NCBI GenBank assembly: GCA_910588215.1
Contig: CAJUQJ010000030.1
Span: forward strand, 1-50,005
Origin: an uncultured Lachnospiraceae bacterium
Lineage (GTDB): Bacteria > Bacillota > Clostridia > Lachnospirales > Lachnospiraceae
Direction: 5' to 3'
Length of the DNA: 50,005 nucleotides
Shown: positions 26,059-34,434 of the stretch, in pieces
Numbering within the stretch: the first letter of the stretch is position 1
How the letters are laid out: each line of letters starts with the position of its first letter
Program-made: the position numbers and the translations under genes
Notes under the pieces: model-generated
Told to the model about the DNA's origin: nothing
The model's input: the letters and a program-made list of their open reading frames with translations, nothing else
The model's database searches: none

Positions 26059-26631
26059 ATGGAAACAAAGAATATCATGATCGTAGGGGTTGGCGGACAG
26101 GGCACACTGCTTGCAAGCAAGCTTTTGGGACGTTTGCTCCTGGGTAAGGGATTTGACGTGAAGGTAAGCGAGGTGCACGGTATGAGTCAGCGCGGTGGAA
26201 GCGTTGTCACGTATGTGCGCTGGGGCGACAAGGTCTGTTCACCCATTATCGATAAGGGGCAGGCGGACTGCATTTTGTCCTTTGAATTATTGGAGGCGGC
26301 ACGCTATACGGAATTTCTTAGAACGGGCGGCAGAATCATCGTCAACAGCCAGCAGATCAATCCAATGCCGGTGATCGCAGGTATGGCGGCATATCCGGAG
26401 AATCTGGAGGAGAAGATAGCAGCGCTCGGTATCCAGGTGGATTCGTTGGATGCCCTTTCTCTGGCGGAGGAGGCCGGAAGCAGCAAGGCGGTAAATCTGG
26501 TGCTGATGGGCAGGCTTGCGAAGCACTTTGACTTTACCGATGAGGAGTGGATGGATGCCATCGAGCACAGCGTGCCTCCGAAATTCTTGGAATTAAATAA
26601 GAAAGCGTTTGAACTGGGACGGAGTGCATAA
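26059..26631 (+). CDS. iorB: Indolepyruvate:ferredoxin oxidoreductase, beta subunit
   Basis: Small subunit (190 residues) of the pyruvate/ketoisovalerate oxidoreductase gamma-domain family. It begins METKNIMIVGVGGQGTLLASKLLG and continues with SEVHGMSQRGGSVVTYVR, both diagnostic. An in-frame ATG at 26047 lies only one base after AGGAG; the ATG at 26059 lies 13 bases after it. The latter gives the conserved N-terminus and is chosen, with real uncertainty. Together with iorA it forms the active heterodimer. Confidence 0.93.
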   Translation: METKNIMIVGVGGQGTLLASKLLGRLLLGKGFDVKVSEVHGMSQRGGSVVTYVRWGDKVCSPIIDKGQADCILSFELLEAARYTEFLRTGGRIIVNSQQINPMPVIAGMAAYPENLEEKIAALGIQVDSLDALSLAEEAGSSKAVNLVLMGRLAKHFDFTDEEWMDAIEHSVPPKFLELNKKAFELGRSA

Positions 26632-26682
26632 TGCAGTTAACCCCGCAGCAAGTCAGATCATAGTAGTGTAGAGGAGGATACA

Positions 26683-27981
26683 ATGGAACGGTATTATCAA
26701 CAGGAAATTGAGACTGCGGACAGAGAGCAGATTCTGGCGTGGCAGAATGAGCGGCTGGTAAAGCAGGTGCGTCACGTGTGGGATAATGTGCCTTACTACC
26801 GCGCGAAAATGGAAGAAAAGGGTGTTACACCCGAGGACATCCAGAGTGTGGCAGATTTGCATAAACTGCCCTTTTTGACGAAGGATGATCTGCGGGATGC
26901 TTATCCTTACGGATTGCTGGCGAAACCCCTCACGGATTGTGTGAGGATTCAGTCTACATCGGGAACTACGGGCCGCAGAGTGGTGGCTTTCTATACCCAG
27001 CACGATATCGATCTGTGGGAAGACTGCTGTGCCCGCGCGATCACGGCGGCAGGCGGTACTAACGAGGATGTGTGTCATGTAAGTTATGGTTACGGTCTTT
27101 TTACCGGCGGGCCGGGATTAAATGGCGGCAGCCATAAGGCGGGCTGTCTGACATTGCCCATGTCATCGGGTAATACAGACAGACAGTTGCAGTTTATGGT
27201 GGATCTGGGATCGACGATCCTTTGTTGTACGCCGTCTTATGCGGCTTTCCTGGCGGAAAGTATTCATGAGAGAGGGTTACAGGATCAGATTAAACTGAAA
27301 GCCGGTATCTTCGGTGCCGAGGCATGGAGTGAAGAGATGCGGCAGGATATCCAGAATAAACTGGGAATCAAGGCCTACGATATCTATGGCCTTACAGAGA
27401 CAAGCGGCCCCGGTGTGGCTTTCGAGTGCAGTGAGCAGACGGGTATGCATATCAATGAAGACCATTTTATTGCGGAGATCATCGATCCGGATACGGGAGA
27501 GGTCCTGCCGGAGGGCAGTAAGGGTGAGTTGGTGTTCACCTCGATCACGAAAGAAGCTTTTCCGCTGCTGCGTTATCGCACCAGAGACATCTGTGTGTTG
27601 ACAAGAAAGCAGTGTTCTTGCGGCCGTACCCATGTGAAGATGAGCAAGCCGATGGGCAGAAGTGATGATATGCTGATCGTCAAGGGCGTGAATGTCTTCC
27701 CATCCCAGATTGAGACAGTGCTTCTGGAGCAGGGGTATCCGGCTAACTATCAGATCATCGTGGACCGCGTCAACAATTCCGACACGATCGAGGTGATGGT
27801 GGAGATGTCGCCGGAGAATTTCTCCGATAATCTGGGTAAGATCACGGCGATGGAGAAGAGCCTCGTATCAGCTCTGAAAGCAATGCTGGGCATCTATGCG
27901 AAAGTGCGGCTGGTGGCGCCTAAGTCCATTACGAGAAGCGAAGGCAAGGCAGTACGCGTGATCGATAAGCGTAAGATTTGA
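26683..27981 (+). CDS. paaK: Phenylacetate-CoA ligase-like protein
   Basis: A 432-residue adenylate-forming ligase of the PaaK family, converting phenylacetate or a related aryl acid to its CoA ester. Features are LPFLTKDDLRDAYPYGLLA near residue 65, the phosphate loop STSGTTGRRVVAFYT, YDIYGLTETSGPGVAFEC, the C-terminal YRTRD and GRSDDMLIVKGVNVFPSQIE. In clostridia this family is very often encoded next to iorAB, where it may run in the ATP-forming direction; that role is inference. GAGGAGG precedes the ATG. Confidence 0.92.
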   Translation: MERYYQQEIETADREQILAWQNERLVKQVRHVWDNVPYYRAKMEEKGVTPEDIQSVADLHKLPFLTKDDLRDAYPYGLLAKPLTDCVRIQSTSGTTGRRVVAFYTQHDIDLWEDCCARAITAAGGTNEDVCHVSYGYGLFTGGPGLNGGSHKAGCLTLPMSSGNTDRQLQFMVDLGSTILCCTPSYAAFLAESIHERGLQDQIKLKAGIFGAEAWSEEMRQDIQNKLGIKAYDIYGLTETSGPGVAFECSEQTGMHINEDHFIAEIIDPDTGEVLPEGSKGELVFTSITKEAFPLLRYRTRDICVLTRKQCSCGRTHVKMSKPMGRSDDMLIVKGVNVFPSQIETVLLEQGYPANYQIIVDRVNNSDTIEVMVEMSPENFSDNLGKITAMEKSLVSALKAMLGIYAKVRLVAPKSITRSEGKAVRVIDKRKI

Positions 27982-28018
27982 TCAAATAAGAAGTGAAGAA
28001 AGGAGCAAGGATATAGTT

Positions 28019-28450
28019 ATGACAATACCTCAGATTTCTGTATTTTTGGAGAACAAAGCGGGACAGTTGGCGGATATCACCGGGATTCTCTCTCAGAATC
28101 AGGTGAACATGCGGGCTATCAATATTGCAGAGACGACGGATTACGGCGTATTGCGGTTGATCGTGGATGATGCTGCCAAAGCATCATCTATCCTTCTGGA
28201 GCAGGGCTTTATCCTGACCATGACACCCGTGGTTGGTGTGGCTGTTCCGGATACGCCTGGCGGGCTTAGCAAAGTACTCAGTGTGATTTCCAGCGCCGAG
28301 ATCGATGTGGAGTATATGTATTCTGTATTTGGGCAGAAAGACGGGCAGGCCTGCATGATTTTCCGCGTGGCGGATTCGGATGGGTTGTCGGCAGTTCTGG
28401 AGCGGAATGAGATCAGAACCATCGCAGGGGAGGAACTGGGATTGCATTAG
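28019..28450 (+). CDS. ACT-domain protein (tandem ACT)
   Basis: A 143-residue protein with two ACT-like repeats: residues 3-70 (QISVFLENKAGQLADITGILSQNQVNMRAINIAE) and 70-140 (VAVPDTPGGLSKVLSVISSAEIDVEYMYSVFG). ACT domains bind amino acids, so it may sense an aromatic or branched amino acid for the upstream iorAB-paaK genes; the pairing with paaK is common in this group. The ATG lies 13 bases after AGGAG, with AAGG closer. It is the last gene before a strong nested hairpin terminator. Confidence 0.88.
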   Translation: MTIPQISVFLENKAGQLADITGILSQNQVNMRAINIAETTDYGVLRLIVDDAAKASSILLEQGFILTMTPVVGVAVPDTPGGLSKVLSVISSAEIDVEYMYSVFGQKDGQACMIFRVADSDGLSAVLERNEIRTIAGEELGLH

Positions 28451-28545
28451 GATACCCAGGTACCTGTGCCGGTATAGCGGGAAAAGAGAACGGGCAGACG
28501 AAAGCGATCTGTTACCGATAAAGTACATAATAGAAAGAATATGAT

Positions 28546-28652
28546 ATGAGGCTGCTGCAAAATTTGGCGGTCATATGATATGTGGTTGATGATGAAAGAA
28601 TCGTGATGCCGTGTATCATATGAACTGACAGTTTGCAGCAGCCTCATTTTTT
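28546..28652 (+). terminator. Long nested hairpin with T-run
   Basis: Sixteen-base perfect arms (28546-28561 and 28632-28647, core GGCTGCTGCAAA) enclose a second perfect stem TCATATGATA/TATCATATGA (28571-28580, 28614-28623), followed by TTTTT. It ends the aryl-acid module. Its size and nesting resemble a small miniature-element-type hairpin. The 699-bp gap 28451-29149 also holds the repeat and leader elements listed below and no convincing gene. Confidence 0.75.
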
Positions 28653-28821
28653 CGGAATTCCAGTTACCTCTATAGTGATGTATGCCGGAAAAGGGCGATG
28701 GGGATAATAGGACAGAAGGAGTGGGAAACTCAGTACAAAGGGACTTTTATATGAGGTATGGATGTTTGGAAAATGATAGGGATTGTGAAATGTCCTTGGA
28801 GAATCAAAAGTGATGTAAGGT

Positions 28822-28871
28822 TGAATAAATTCTCTGATGAGCAATTTAGTTCAACAAACTGAACAAGTTCA
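28822..28871 (+). repeat. 50-bp direct repeat, left copy
   Basis: Begins TGAATAAATTCTCTGATGAG and matches 29582-29631 with two differences in 50 positions. The two copies bracket the PPC/DUF296 gene and its promoter. Confidence 0.85.
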
Positions 28872-28875
28872 ATTA

Positions 28876-28999
28876 GAATTTGTGCCGAAGCGTCACAAAT
28901 TCTGTTGATCGCAGAGCAAAATTGGAGTATTCCTTCGGAAAACTCCTAAATTCGGCTCGCGTCCTCAGTGCAAAATGCTTCGGTGAGGAGGTGAAAATG
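28876..28999 (+). repeat. Hairpins and dispersed leader element, copy 2, ending in a six-codon ORF start
   Basis: GAATTTGTG/CACAAATTC (28876-28884, 28894-28902) encloses CCGAAGCGT, so its right half is the reverse complement of the leader block at 31999-32016. A second hairpin, GGAGTATTCC/GGAAAACTCC, is at 28924-28946. From 28949 to 28999 the sequence parallels 9761-9812 and ends GAGGAGGTGAAAATG, but the ORF that follows (MNKKYI) stops after six codons. Confidence 0.6.
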
Positions 29000-29071
29000 A
29001 ATAAAAAATATATATAATACGAATAGTAACTGTATATAATAACCAAATAATAGAAAAAGACAATAAAAATA

Positions 29072-29100
29072 TTTACACAATGTGCTTATTGTGATATATA
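29072..29100 (+). promoter_or_regulatory. Putative promoter and operator of the PPC gene and downstream locus
   Basis: TTTACA (29072-29077) and TATATA (29095-29100) are 17 bp apart. The spacer holds an inverted repeat CACAAT-GTGCTT-ATTGTG (29076-29093), a good position for a repressor site, possibly for the GntR protein at the end of the locus. A direct duplication of TATAAATTATAATTT follows. Confidence 0.5.
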
Positions 29101-29149
29101 TAAATTATAATTTATAAATTATAATTTTACACACAAGGATGGTAGGGAT

Positions 29150-29584
29150 ATGAAATATTATAGTGGAGACGGGGTAGGAAAAATATTTGTCATAGAACTC
29201 GACAGAGGGGAAGAACTGTTTGAAAGTGTGGAATCTATCCTGGAAAAGGAAGGTGTCCGGAATGCATTTATTGCGAGCGCAGTGGGCAGTGTAGCTCATC
29301 TGGAGTATCACAGGCCTACCAGCATGGATGCTGCGGCGGAAGATGAATTTTTGTCTCTGGATGGACCTTTTGAATTTGGCGGATTGACAGGAACCGTATT
29401 TAACGGTGTAGCGCATTTTCACTTTTCCATCGGTGGCGTGAAGGATCTGCATGTCGGGCATTTGGAGAGAGGTACGAGAGTTTTGTATTTACTGGAACTG
29501 ATCGTGATCGAACTGAAGGGATTGCATCTGGAAAGAAAGATGACACCTGAAAATGTAAAGAAACTATTTCCGGTAGAAGGCTGA
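29150..29584 (+). CDS. PPC/DUF296-domain protein
   Basis: A 144-residue protein consisting of one PPC domain (plant and prokaryote conserved, DUF296). Bacterial members form trimers and carry a histidine cluster for a metal; here AHFHFSIGGVKDLHVGHLERG near residues 92-112 holds those histidines. A DNA-binding AT-hook is absent, so a DNA role as in plants is not supported. It is preceded by its own promoter and GGTAGGG, and bracketed by 50-bp direct repeats: the right copy starts exactly at its TGA stop. It could be a regulatory or small-molecule-binding partner of the glycoside locus. Confidence 0.8.
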   Translation: MKYYSGDGVGKIFVIELDRGEELFESVESILEKEGVRNAFIASAVGSVAHLEYHRPTSMDAAAEDEFLSLDGPFEFGGLTGTVFNGVAHFHFSIGGVKDLHVGHLERGTRVLYLLELIVIELKGLHLERKMTPENVKKLFPVEG

Positions 29585-29631
29585 ATAAATTCTCTGATGA
29601 GTAATTTAGGTCAACAAACTGAACAAGTTCA
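29582..29631 (+). repeat. 50-bp direct repeat, right copy
   Basis: Partner of 28822-28871 (48 of 50 identical). The first three bases are the stop codon of the PPC gene. Confidence 0.85.
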
Positions 29632-29641
29632 GGCAGAGTAT

Positions 29642-29665
29642 GTGACGCTTCGGAATGGAGGAAAA
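29642..29665 (+). repeat. 24-base leader repeat, copy before the small ORF
   Basis: Runs from GTGACGCTTCGG through AATGGAGGAAAA. It is identical over 24 bases to 32005-32028 and ends at the ATG of a 25-codon ORF. Confidence 0.85.
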
Positions 29666-29743
29666 ATGAAACCCTGGAACAGGACAGATTCGGGAACTAT
29701 GAGCCAAAGGCTGCATAGCTGCAACAAAACAGGAGGCGTGTGA
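29666..29743 (+). CDS. Possible 25-residue leader peptide upstream of the first GH2 gene
   Basis: An ATG placed right after the GGAGGAAAA of the leader repeat opens 25 codons (MKPWNRTDSGTMSQRLHSCN...) and stops with TGA at 29741-29743, immediately adjacent to the ATG of the GH2 gene at 29744. The AGGAGG of that gene (29731-29736) lies inside the small ORF. The layout fits translational coupling; the peptide sequence itself has no recognisable function. It may alternatively be a chance ORF created by the repeat. Confidence 0.4.
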   Translation: MKPWNRTDSGTMSQRLHSCNKTGGV

Positions 29744-31984
29744 ATGTTTCAAGCATTGTATAACAGAAAAACAGAAAGCTTAAACGGCGTATGGAAATAC
29801 CGTATCGATCAGAATGACGTGGGCGTGAGACAGAGCTACTATCTGTCAAATGGCGAGGAGGATATCTGGAAGGAAGTCAAGGTACCCCATAACTGGTATC
29901 TTACGGAGGAGATTGGCGATTATTTTGGAACGATCTGGTACACCAGGAAATTTAAAGCTCCTAAGGAGATGAAAGGGAAGAGAGTCTTTCTCTATTTTGA
30001 GGGTGTGGATTATATTTCAGAGGTCTGGCTGAATGGCTCTTATTTAGGATTTCACGAAGGAATGTTTAACTCCTTTGAGTATGATATTACATCCTGCATT
30101 GATTGGGAGGGCGATAATCTTCTGATCGTCAGGGACAGTGCACCGAAGGATACAACGGAATATATTCCCGCAGATAAGATGGAAGTTCCCATGTCTGAGA
30201 AATATAAGGTGCATCAGTCCAAAGGGATAACTCAGATCAAAGGGCATATGATCGAAGCCATGCACCGCCCAGGTTGTAAGACCGCTTACCGGCAGGACGG
30301 CAATTCCGGCGGTATCTGGGGCGATGTTAAGCTCGTATGCAGACCGGATATTTATATACAGTATGTGAAGAGTTACACGAAGATCGGATATAAGAAAGAC
30401 TGGCTGGGGGATCAGCAGGATAAACCGGACGGCACAGGTCTTGCGGCTTTTGATGTCTATATCCATAACAGCACTAGGAAAGCGGTGAAAACGAATATCA
30501 CGTTAGACATCAGACCCTATAATTTTGAGGGCGATTCCCAATGTTCCATCGGCCGGGAAGTGGTACTGCAGCCTGGGGATAATGTTTTTAAGATCACGGC
30601 GACTATTCCCGATGTGAGACTTTGGTGGACCTGGGACCATGGTGATCCGAACATGTATACGGCTAAGATCGGTGTGGAACAGGATGTCGTGGAGATGAAC
30701 TTCGGTGTGAAAGAGATTCACACGGATGACAAAGGGCAGTGGTACTTAAACGGCCGCCATATTTTCCTCAGAGGTATGCGCTATATCTCCAGCCTATGGA
30801 TGAGCGAAGCCAATGAAGAAATGTGGAAAAAGGATTTTGATAAAATGTTGGACATGGATATCAATTCCATCAGGATCGGCAGCCATGTGGAGCGGGATGG
30901 ACTCTATATGCTATGTGACGAGCTGGGGCTGTTGATGTGGCAGGTATTCCCGTTACACTATGTGATCAGTGATTCTGACGACGTGATCAACCGTGCTTCC
31001 GATATGATGCGGGATATGGGAATGATGCTCACCAATCATGCCTGTATGGGTATGTGGTCGGTGTATAAGGAGCCGGAGATCTACGAATTGGTGGAAAGGC
31101 CCAACGTATATTTCAAACTCTGCGATATTTTGAAGGAAACTCTGGGAAGCATAGACCCGATCCGTTGGATCCACAAAGGGGATTATCGAGAAGGCGTACA
31201 GAATATTATGATTGGTTCCTGCCAGGACGGCGATATGGATGTGCACACGGCGGAGATCAAACCAAATATAGTGGAATTCGGTGCGGACTCCGTGCCAAAC
31301 CTGGTAAGCCTGCGCAAATTCATACCGGAAGATAAGCTCTGGCCGCCGCATTGGGATACCTGGGAATATTGGGGATTGTTCTACTGGAACCAGTTCAGAA
31401 GAGGCAAGGTGGAGATGGGCAATTCTCTGGAAGAATTTATCCGGAATACGCAGCAATATGAGGCGTTGGTCGTAAAGGAACAGATTGAACTTTTACGGCA
31501 AAGGAAATATCAGCCGGTGGCCTCCATGTATCTGTACTACTGGAGCGATGCATGTCCGGTCATGGGATCCGGCCTGTTTGATTATTACAGGGAACCTTAT
31601 GCAGTATATGAATCCATGAGAGGGGTATATACGCAGGTGTTGATCAGTCTGGAATGGGAACAGGAGCCTCATGTGATCGGCAGAGAGAAGAAATACGGCA
31701 GAGGACAGATGTTCCGGGCGAAGATCTGGCTGAACAACGATCATTTCCATTCGGTAGAGGATGCGCAGATCCACTGGGAAATCCGCAGGGAAAACAGCAC
31801 GGAGATTCTGACGGAGCGTACATGGACAGAAACGCTTGCCGAGGACAGCGCACAGGTAAGAGACCAGATTTCATGGATTCTGCCGGGAGACTATGTGGGC
31901 AGCTATGTGATCGATATGTGGGTGAAAGATAAGAACGGCAAAGTCTTATCCAGGAACAATACGGTGATCAAAGCGCATGCTTAA
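29744..31984 (+). CDS. GH2-fold glycosidase-like protein, first paralogue
   Basis: A 746-residue cytoplasmic protein (no signal peptide) with glycoside hydrolase family 2 architecture: sugar-binding jelly roll (about 40-200, including HRPGCKTAYRQDGNSGGIWGDV), Ig-like domain (200-320), TIM barrel (330-640) and C-terminal beta domain. The likely nucleophile is Glu511 in NIVEFGADSVPN. The acid/base position reads WSVYKEPE, with Glu443 preceded by Lys442 rather than the Asn that nearly all GH2 enzymes have. It may therefore be an atypical glycosidase or act on an unusual sugar. AGGAGG lies seven bases upstream. The paralogue follows after 45 bp. Confidence 0.8.
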   Translation: MFQALYNRKTESLNGVWKYRIDQNDVGVRQSYYLSNGEEDIWKEVKVPHNWYLTEEIGDYFGTIWYTRKFKAPKEMKGKRVFLYFEGVDYISEVWLNGSYLGFHEGMFNSFEYDITSCIDWEGDNLLIVRDSAPKDTTEYIPADKMEVPMSEKYKVHQSKGITQIKGHMIEAMHRPGCKTAYRQDGNSGGIWGDVKLVCRPDIYIQYVKSYTKIGYKKDWLGDQQDKPDGTGLAAFDVYIHNSTRKAVKTNITLDIRPYNFEGDSQCSIGREVVLQPGDNVFKITATIPDVRLWWTWDHGDPNMYTAKIGVEQDVVEMNFGVKEIHTDDKGQWYLNGRHIFLRGMRYISSLWMSEANEEMWKKDFDKMLDMDINSIRIGSHVERDGLYMLCDELGLLMWQVFPLHYVISDSDDVINRASDMMRDMGMMLTNHACMGMWSVYKEPEIYELVERPNVYFKLCDILKETLGSIDPIRWIHKGDYREGVQNIMIGSCQDGDMDVHTAEIKPNIVEFGADSVPNLVSLRKFIPEDKLWPPHWDTWEYWGLFYWNQFRRGKVEMGNSLEEFIRNTQQYEALVVKEQIELLRQRKYQPVASMYLYYWSDACPVMGSGLFDYYREPYAVYESMRGVYTQVLISLEWEQEPHVIGREKKYGRGQMFRAKIWLNNDHFHSVEDAQIHWEIRRENSTEILTERTWTETLAEDSAQVRDQISWILPGDYVGSYVIDMWVKDKNGKVLSRNNTVIKAHA

Positions 31985-32004
31985 ATGGAGGAAAGGTTGA
32001 ATTT

Positions 32005-32028
32005 GTGACGCTTCGGAATGGAGGAAAA
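32005..32028 (+). repeat. 24-base leader repeat, copy used as the ribosome site of the second GH2 gene
   Basis: Identical to 29642-29665; its GGAGG lies five bases before the ATG at 32030. Extended to the left (31999-32016), it matches the reverse strand of 28885-28902. Confidence 0.85.
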
Positions 32029-32029
32029 T

Positions 32030-34279
32030 ATGATAATGCTTTATGAAGGAAGACAGACCATAGATTTGGGCGGTCTTTGGGAATATAAGAAGGAAGAAAC
32101 TGACAGGACGGCAGAGGCATTCAGGACAGGGGAGTTAATGGATCCGGAGGGATGGAGACCAATCCAGGTGCCGAATAACTGGTATCTGACAGAAATCGGT
32201 GATTACTTCGGGACGATCTGGTTCAGGACATCCTTTCAGACGCCGGCAAAGAAAAAGAACGAGCATATCTGGCTGCGTTTTGGGGCGGTGGACTATATCG
32301 CAGATGTATGGCTCAACGGCGAGTATCTGGGAAACCATGAAGGTATATTTAATCCTTTCGAGTTTGACATTACGGATTACTTACAGGAAGGGGCGGAAAA
32401 CGAGCTGTTGGTCAGAGACAGCGCGCCACGTGATGAGACAGAATATATCAATGCCGGCACGGATCGGGATACACCGCTGTCAGAACCCTACCAGCGCCAT
32501 CAGGCGAAGGCAATCACCCAGATCAAAGGACATATGATCGATGCCATGCACAGACCGGGCGCAATGACGTCGTTCCGGCAGGATGGGAACTCAGCGGGGA
32601 TCTGGGACCAGGTGGAACTGGTAAAAAGGCCGGACAAATTTATTGAATACGCAAAGATCTCCACCAGGATCGTACTGAAAAAGGACTGGGCGGGGGACGG
32701 CCAGGATAAGGATACCGGTTCCGCGTTGGTCAGCATGGATGTCACCCTGAACAATCAGACCGACGCACCCGTGAAGGGCAGCCTGCGGGCGTTGATCCTG
32801 CCCGCGAATTTTGAGGGAGACGACAGAGTAGTAAGCGGCAGAGAAATCGTAGTACCGCCCGGCAGGACTACAGTAAAACTTGCAGTGACGGTAGAAGACG
32901 CGAAACTTTGGTGGACCTGGGATCACGGCTATCCACACCTTTACCAGGTGACATTAAGCTGGCAGGAGGATGAGACGACCATCCGCTTTGGCATCAAGGA
33001 AGTGGAGTACGACGAGAAGCACGGTATCTGGTACCTGAATAAGAAGAAGATCTTCCTGCGTGGTATGCGTTATATTTCCAGCTTGTGGATGAGCGAGGCA
33101 GGGATGGAGATGTGGAAGCCGGATTTCGAGAAAATGATCCGTATGAACATCAACTCCATCCGTATTGGAAGCCATGTGGAGAGAGACGGCGTATATACAC
33201 TTTGTGATGAACTGGGCCTGCTGATGTGGCAGGTGTTCCCCCTGCATTACTGCGTCAGCGACGACGATGATTTGATCTCGCGTGCCTCAGACATGATACG
33301 GGATATGGGAATGATGCTTACCAATCATGCCTGTATGGGTATGTGGTCGGTGTATAAGGAACCGGAAATCTATCTGCTTCCGGACAAACCCAACAACTAC
33401 TTTAGACTCTGCCAGATCCTAAAAGAAACTTTAAAGTCAGTCGATCCGGTGAGATGGGTGCATCTGGGAGATTATCGGGAAGGCGTGATGAATATCATGC
33501 TGGGCTGCTGTAATGACGGTGATGTGGATGTACATGACTTGAATGTCCCGCCCAATATTGTGGAGTTTGGATCCCAGTCCATCCCCTGCATGGAGACCTT
33601 GAAAACATTCATACCCGAAGATAAGATGTGGCCGCCGCACTGGGATACCTGGGAATATTGGGGATTGTTTTACTCGAATACTTTCAAGTTTGGCAAAGTG
33701 AAGCTGGGCGATTCAATCGAGGAGTTTATTGAGAATACACAGAACTATGAGGCGGAATCGGTAAAGGAACAGATTGAGTTCCTGAGACAGAAGAAGTACG
33801 ATCCTGTCTCCACGATGTATCTTTATTACTGGAGCGACGCCTGCCCGATGATCGGCTCGGGGCTCTTGGATTATTACAGAAGACCGTACAAAGTATATGA
33901 CTATATGCAACAGGTTTACACACCGGTACTTGTCTGCCTGGAACCCTGTATTCATCCGCACAGACTTGGCAGGGAGAAGGTATTTGCACCGGGCAGATCC
34001 TTTACCGGGAGAGTATGGTTGATCAATGACCATTACGAGACCATACAGGATGCAAGATTGTCGTGGAAAGTCACGGATCTGGAGACGGAAGAAGTGTTGG
34101 CTGAGAACGCATTTTATCTGGATATTCTGCCTGACTCCGCGGAGATTCCCGATCATATCGTGCTTCCCTTAATAGAGGAATGGGACGGACATAAGTGCAG
34201 GGTGGATATGTCGGTGACAAAGGATACAGAAGTGCTCTCAGAGAACTGGGCCAACTTCACAGTCGCGAAGGGAGACTAA
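32030..34279 (+). CDS. GH2-fold glycosidase-like protein, second paralogue
   Basis: A 749-residue paralogue of the preceding gene with the same domain order, no signal peptide, and long blocks in common such as GMWSVYKEPEIY and PPHWDTWEYWGLFY. It shows the same Lys-Glu at the acid/base position (near residue 445) and NIVEFGSQSIP for the nucleophile. The shared substitution shows that it is a property of the subfamily and not a sequencing error. The start at 32030 is chosen because GGAGG lies five bases upstream; the ATG at 32018 overlaps that site. The two may form a heteromer or act on two linkages of one substrate. Confidence 0.8.
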   Translation: MIMLYEGRQTIDLGGLWEYKKEETDRTAEAFRTGELMDPEGWRPIQVPNNWYLTEIGDYFGTIWFRTSFQTPAKKKNEHIWLRFGAVDYIADVWLNGEYLGNHEGIFNPFEFDITDYLQEGAENELLVRDSAPRDETEYINAGTDRDTPLSEPYQRHQAKAITQIKGHMIDAMHRPGAMTSFRQDGNSAGIWDQVELVKRPDKFIEYAKISTRIVLKKDWAGDGQDKDTGSALVSMDVTLNNQTDAPVKGSLRALILPANFEGDDRVVSGREIVVPPGRTTVKLAVTVEDAKLWWTWDHGYPHLYQVTLSWQEDETTIRFGIKEVEYDEKHGIWYLNKKKIFLRGMRYISSLWMSEAGMEMWKPDFEKMIRMNINSIRIGSHVERDGVYTLCDELGLLMWQVFPLHYCVSDDDDLISRASDMIRDMGMMLTNHACMGMWSVYKEPEIYLLPDKPNNYFRLCQILKETLKSVDPVRWVHLGDYREGVMNIMLGCCNDGDVDVHDLNVPPNIVEFGSQSIPCMETLKTFIPEDKMWPPHWDTWEYWGLFYSNTFKFGKVKLGDSIEEFIENTQNYEAESVKEQIEFLRQKKYDPVSTMYLYYWSDACPMIGSGLLDYYRRPYKVYDYMQQVYTPVLVCLEPCIHPHRLGREKVFAPGRSFTGRVWLINDHYETIQDARLSWKVTDLETEEVLAENAFYLDILPDSAEIPDHIVLPLIEEWDGHKCRVDMSVTKDTEVLSENWANFTVAKGD

Positions 34280-34434
34280 TAGGGCAGAACATCTGCTATC
34301 GTTAACAATAAATGGTTCACTGAAAGCGAATCACATGGTTTTGAGATGATTTACAAATGATTTATAGGTACATAATAAAGTAAGATATGTATTTATAAAT
34401 AAATGACGCAAGGAATGCAAAAGGAGGAAAAAGG

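Noticed and set aside
28997..29017. Short ORF MNKKYI after a good ribosome site
   Set aside because: Only six codons; more likely a truncated remnant or chance start behind the repeat than a gene.
29150..29584. DgpB-type partner of a C-deglycosidase
   Set aside because: Similar size, but the sequence is a PPC/DUF296 domain with its histidine cluster.
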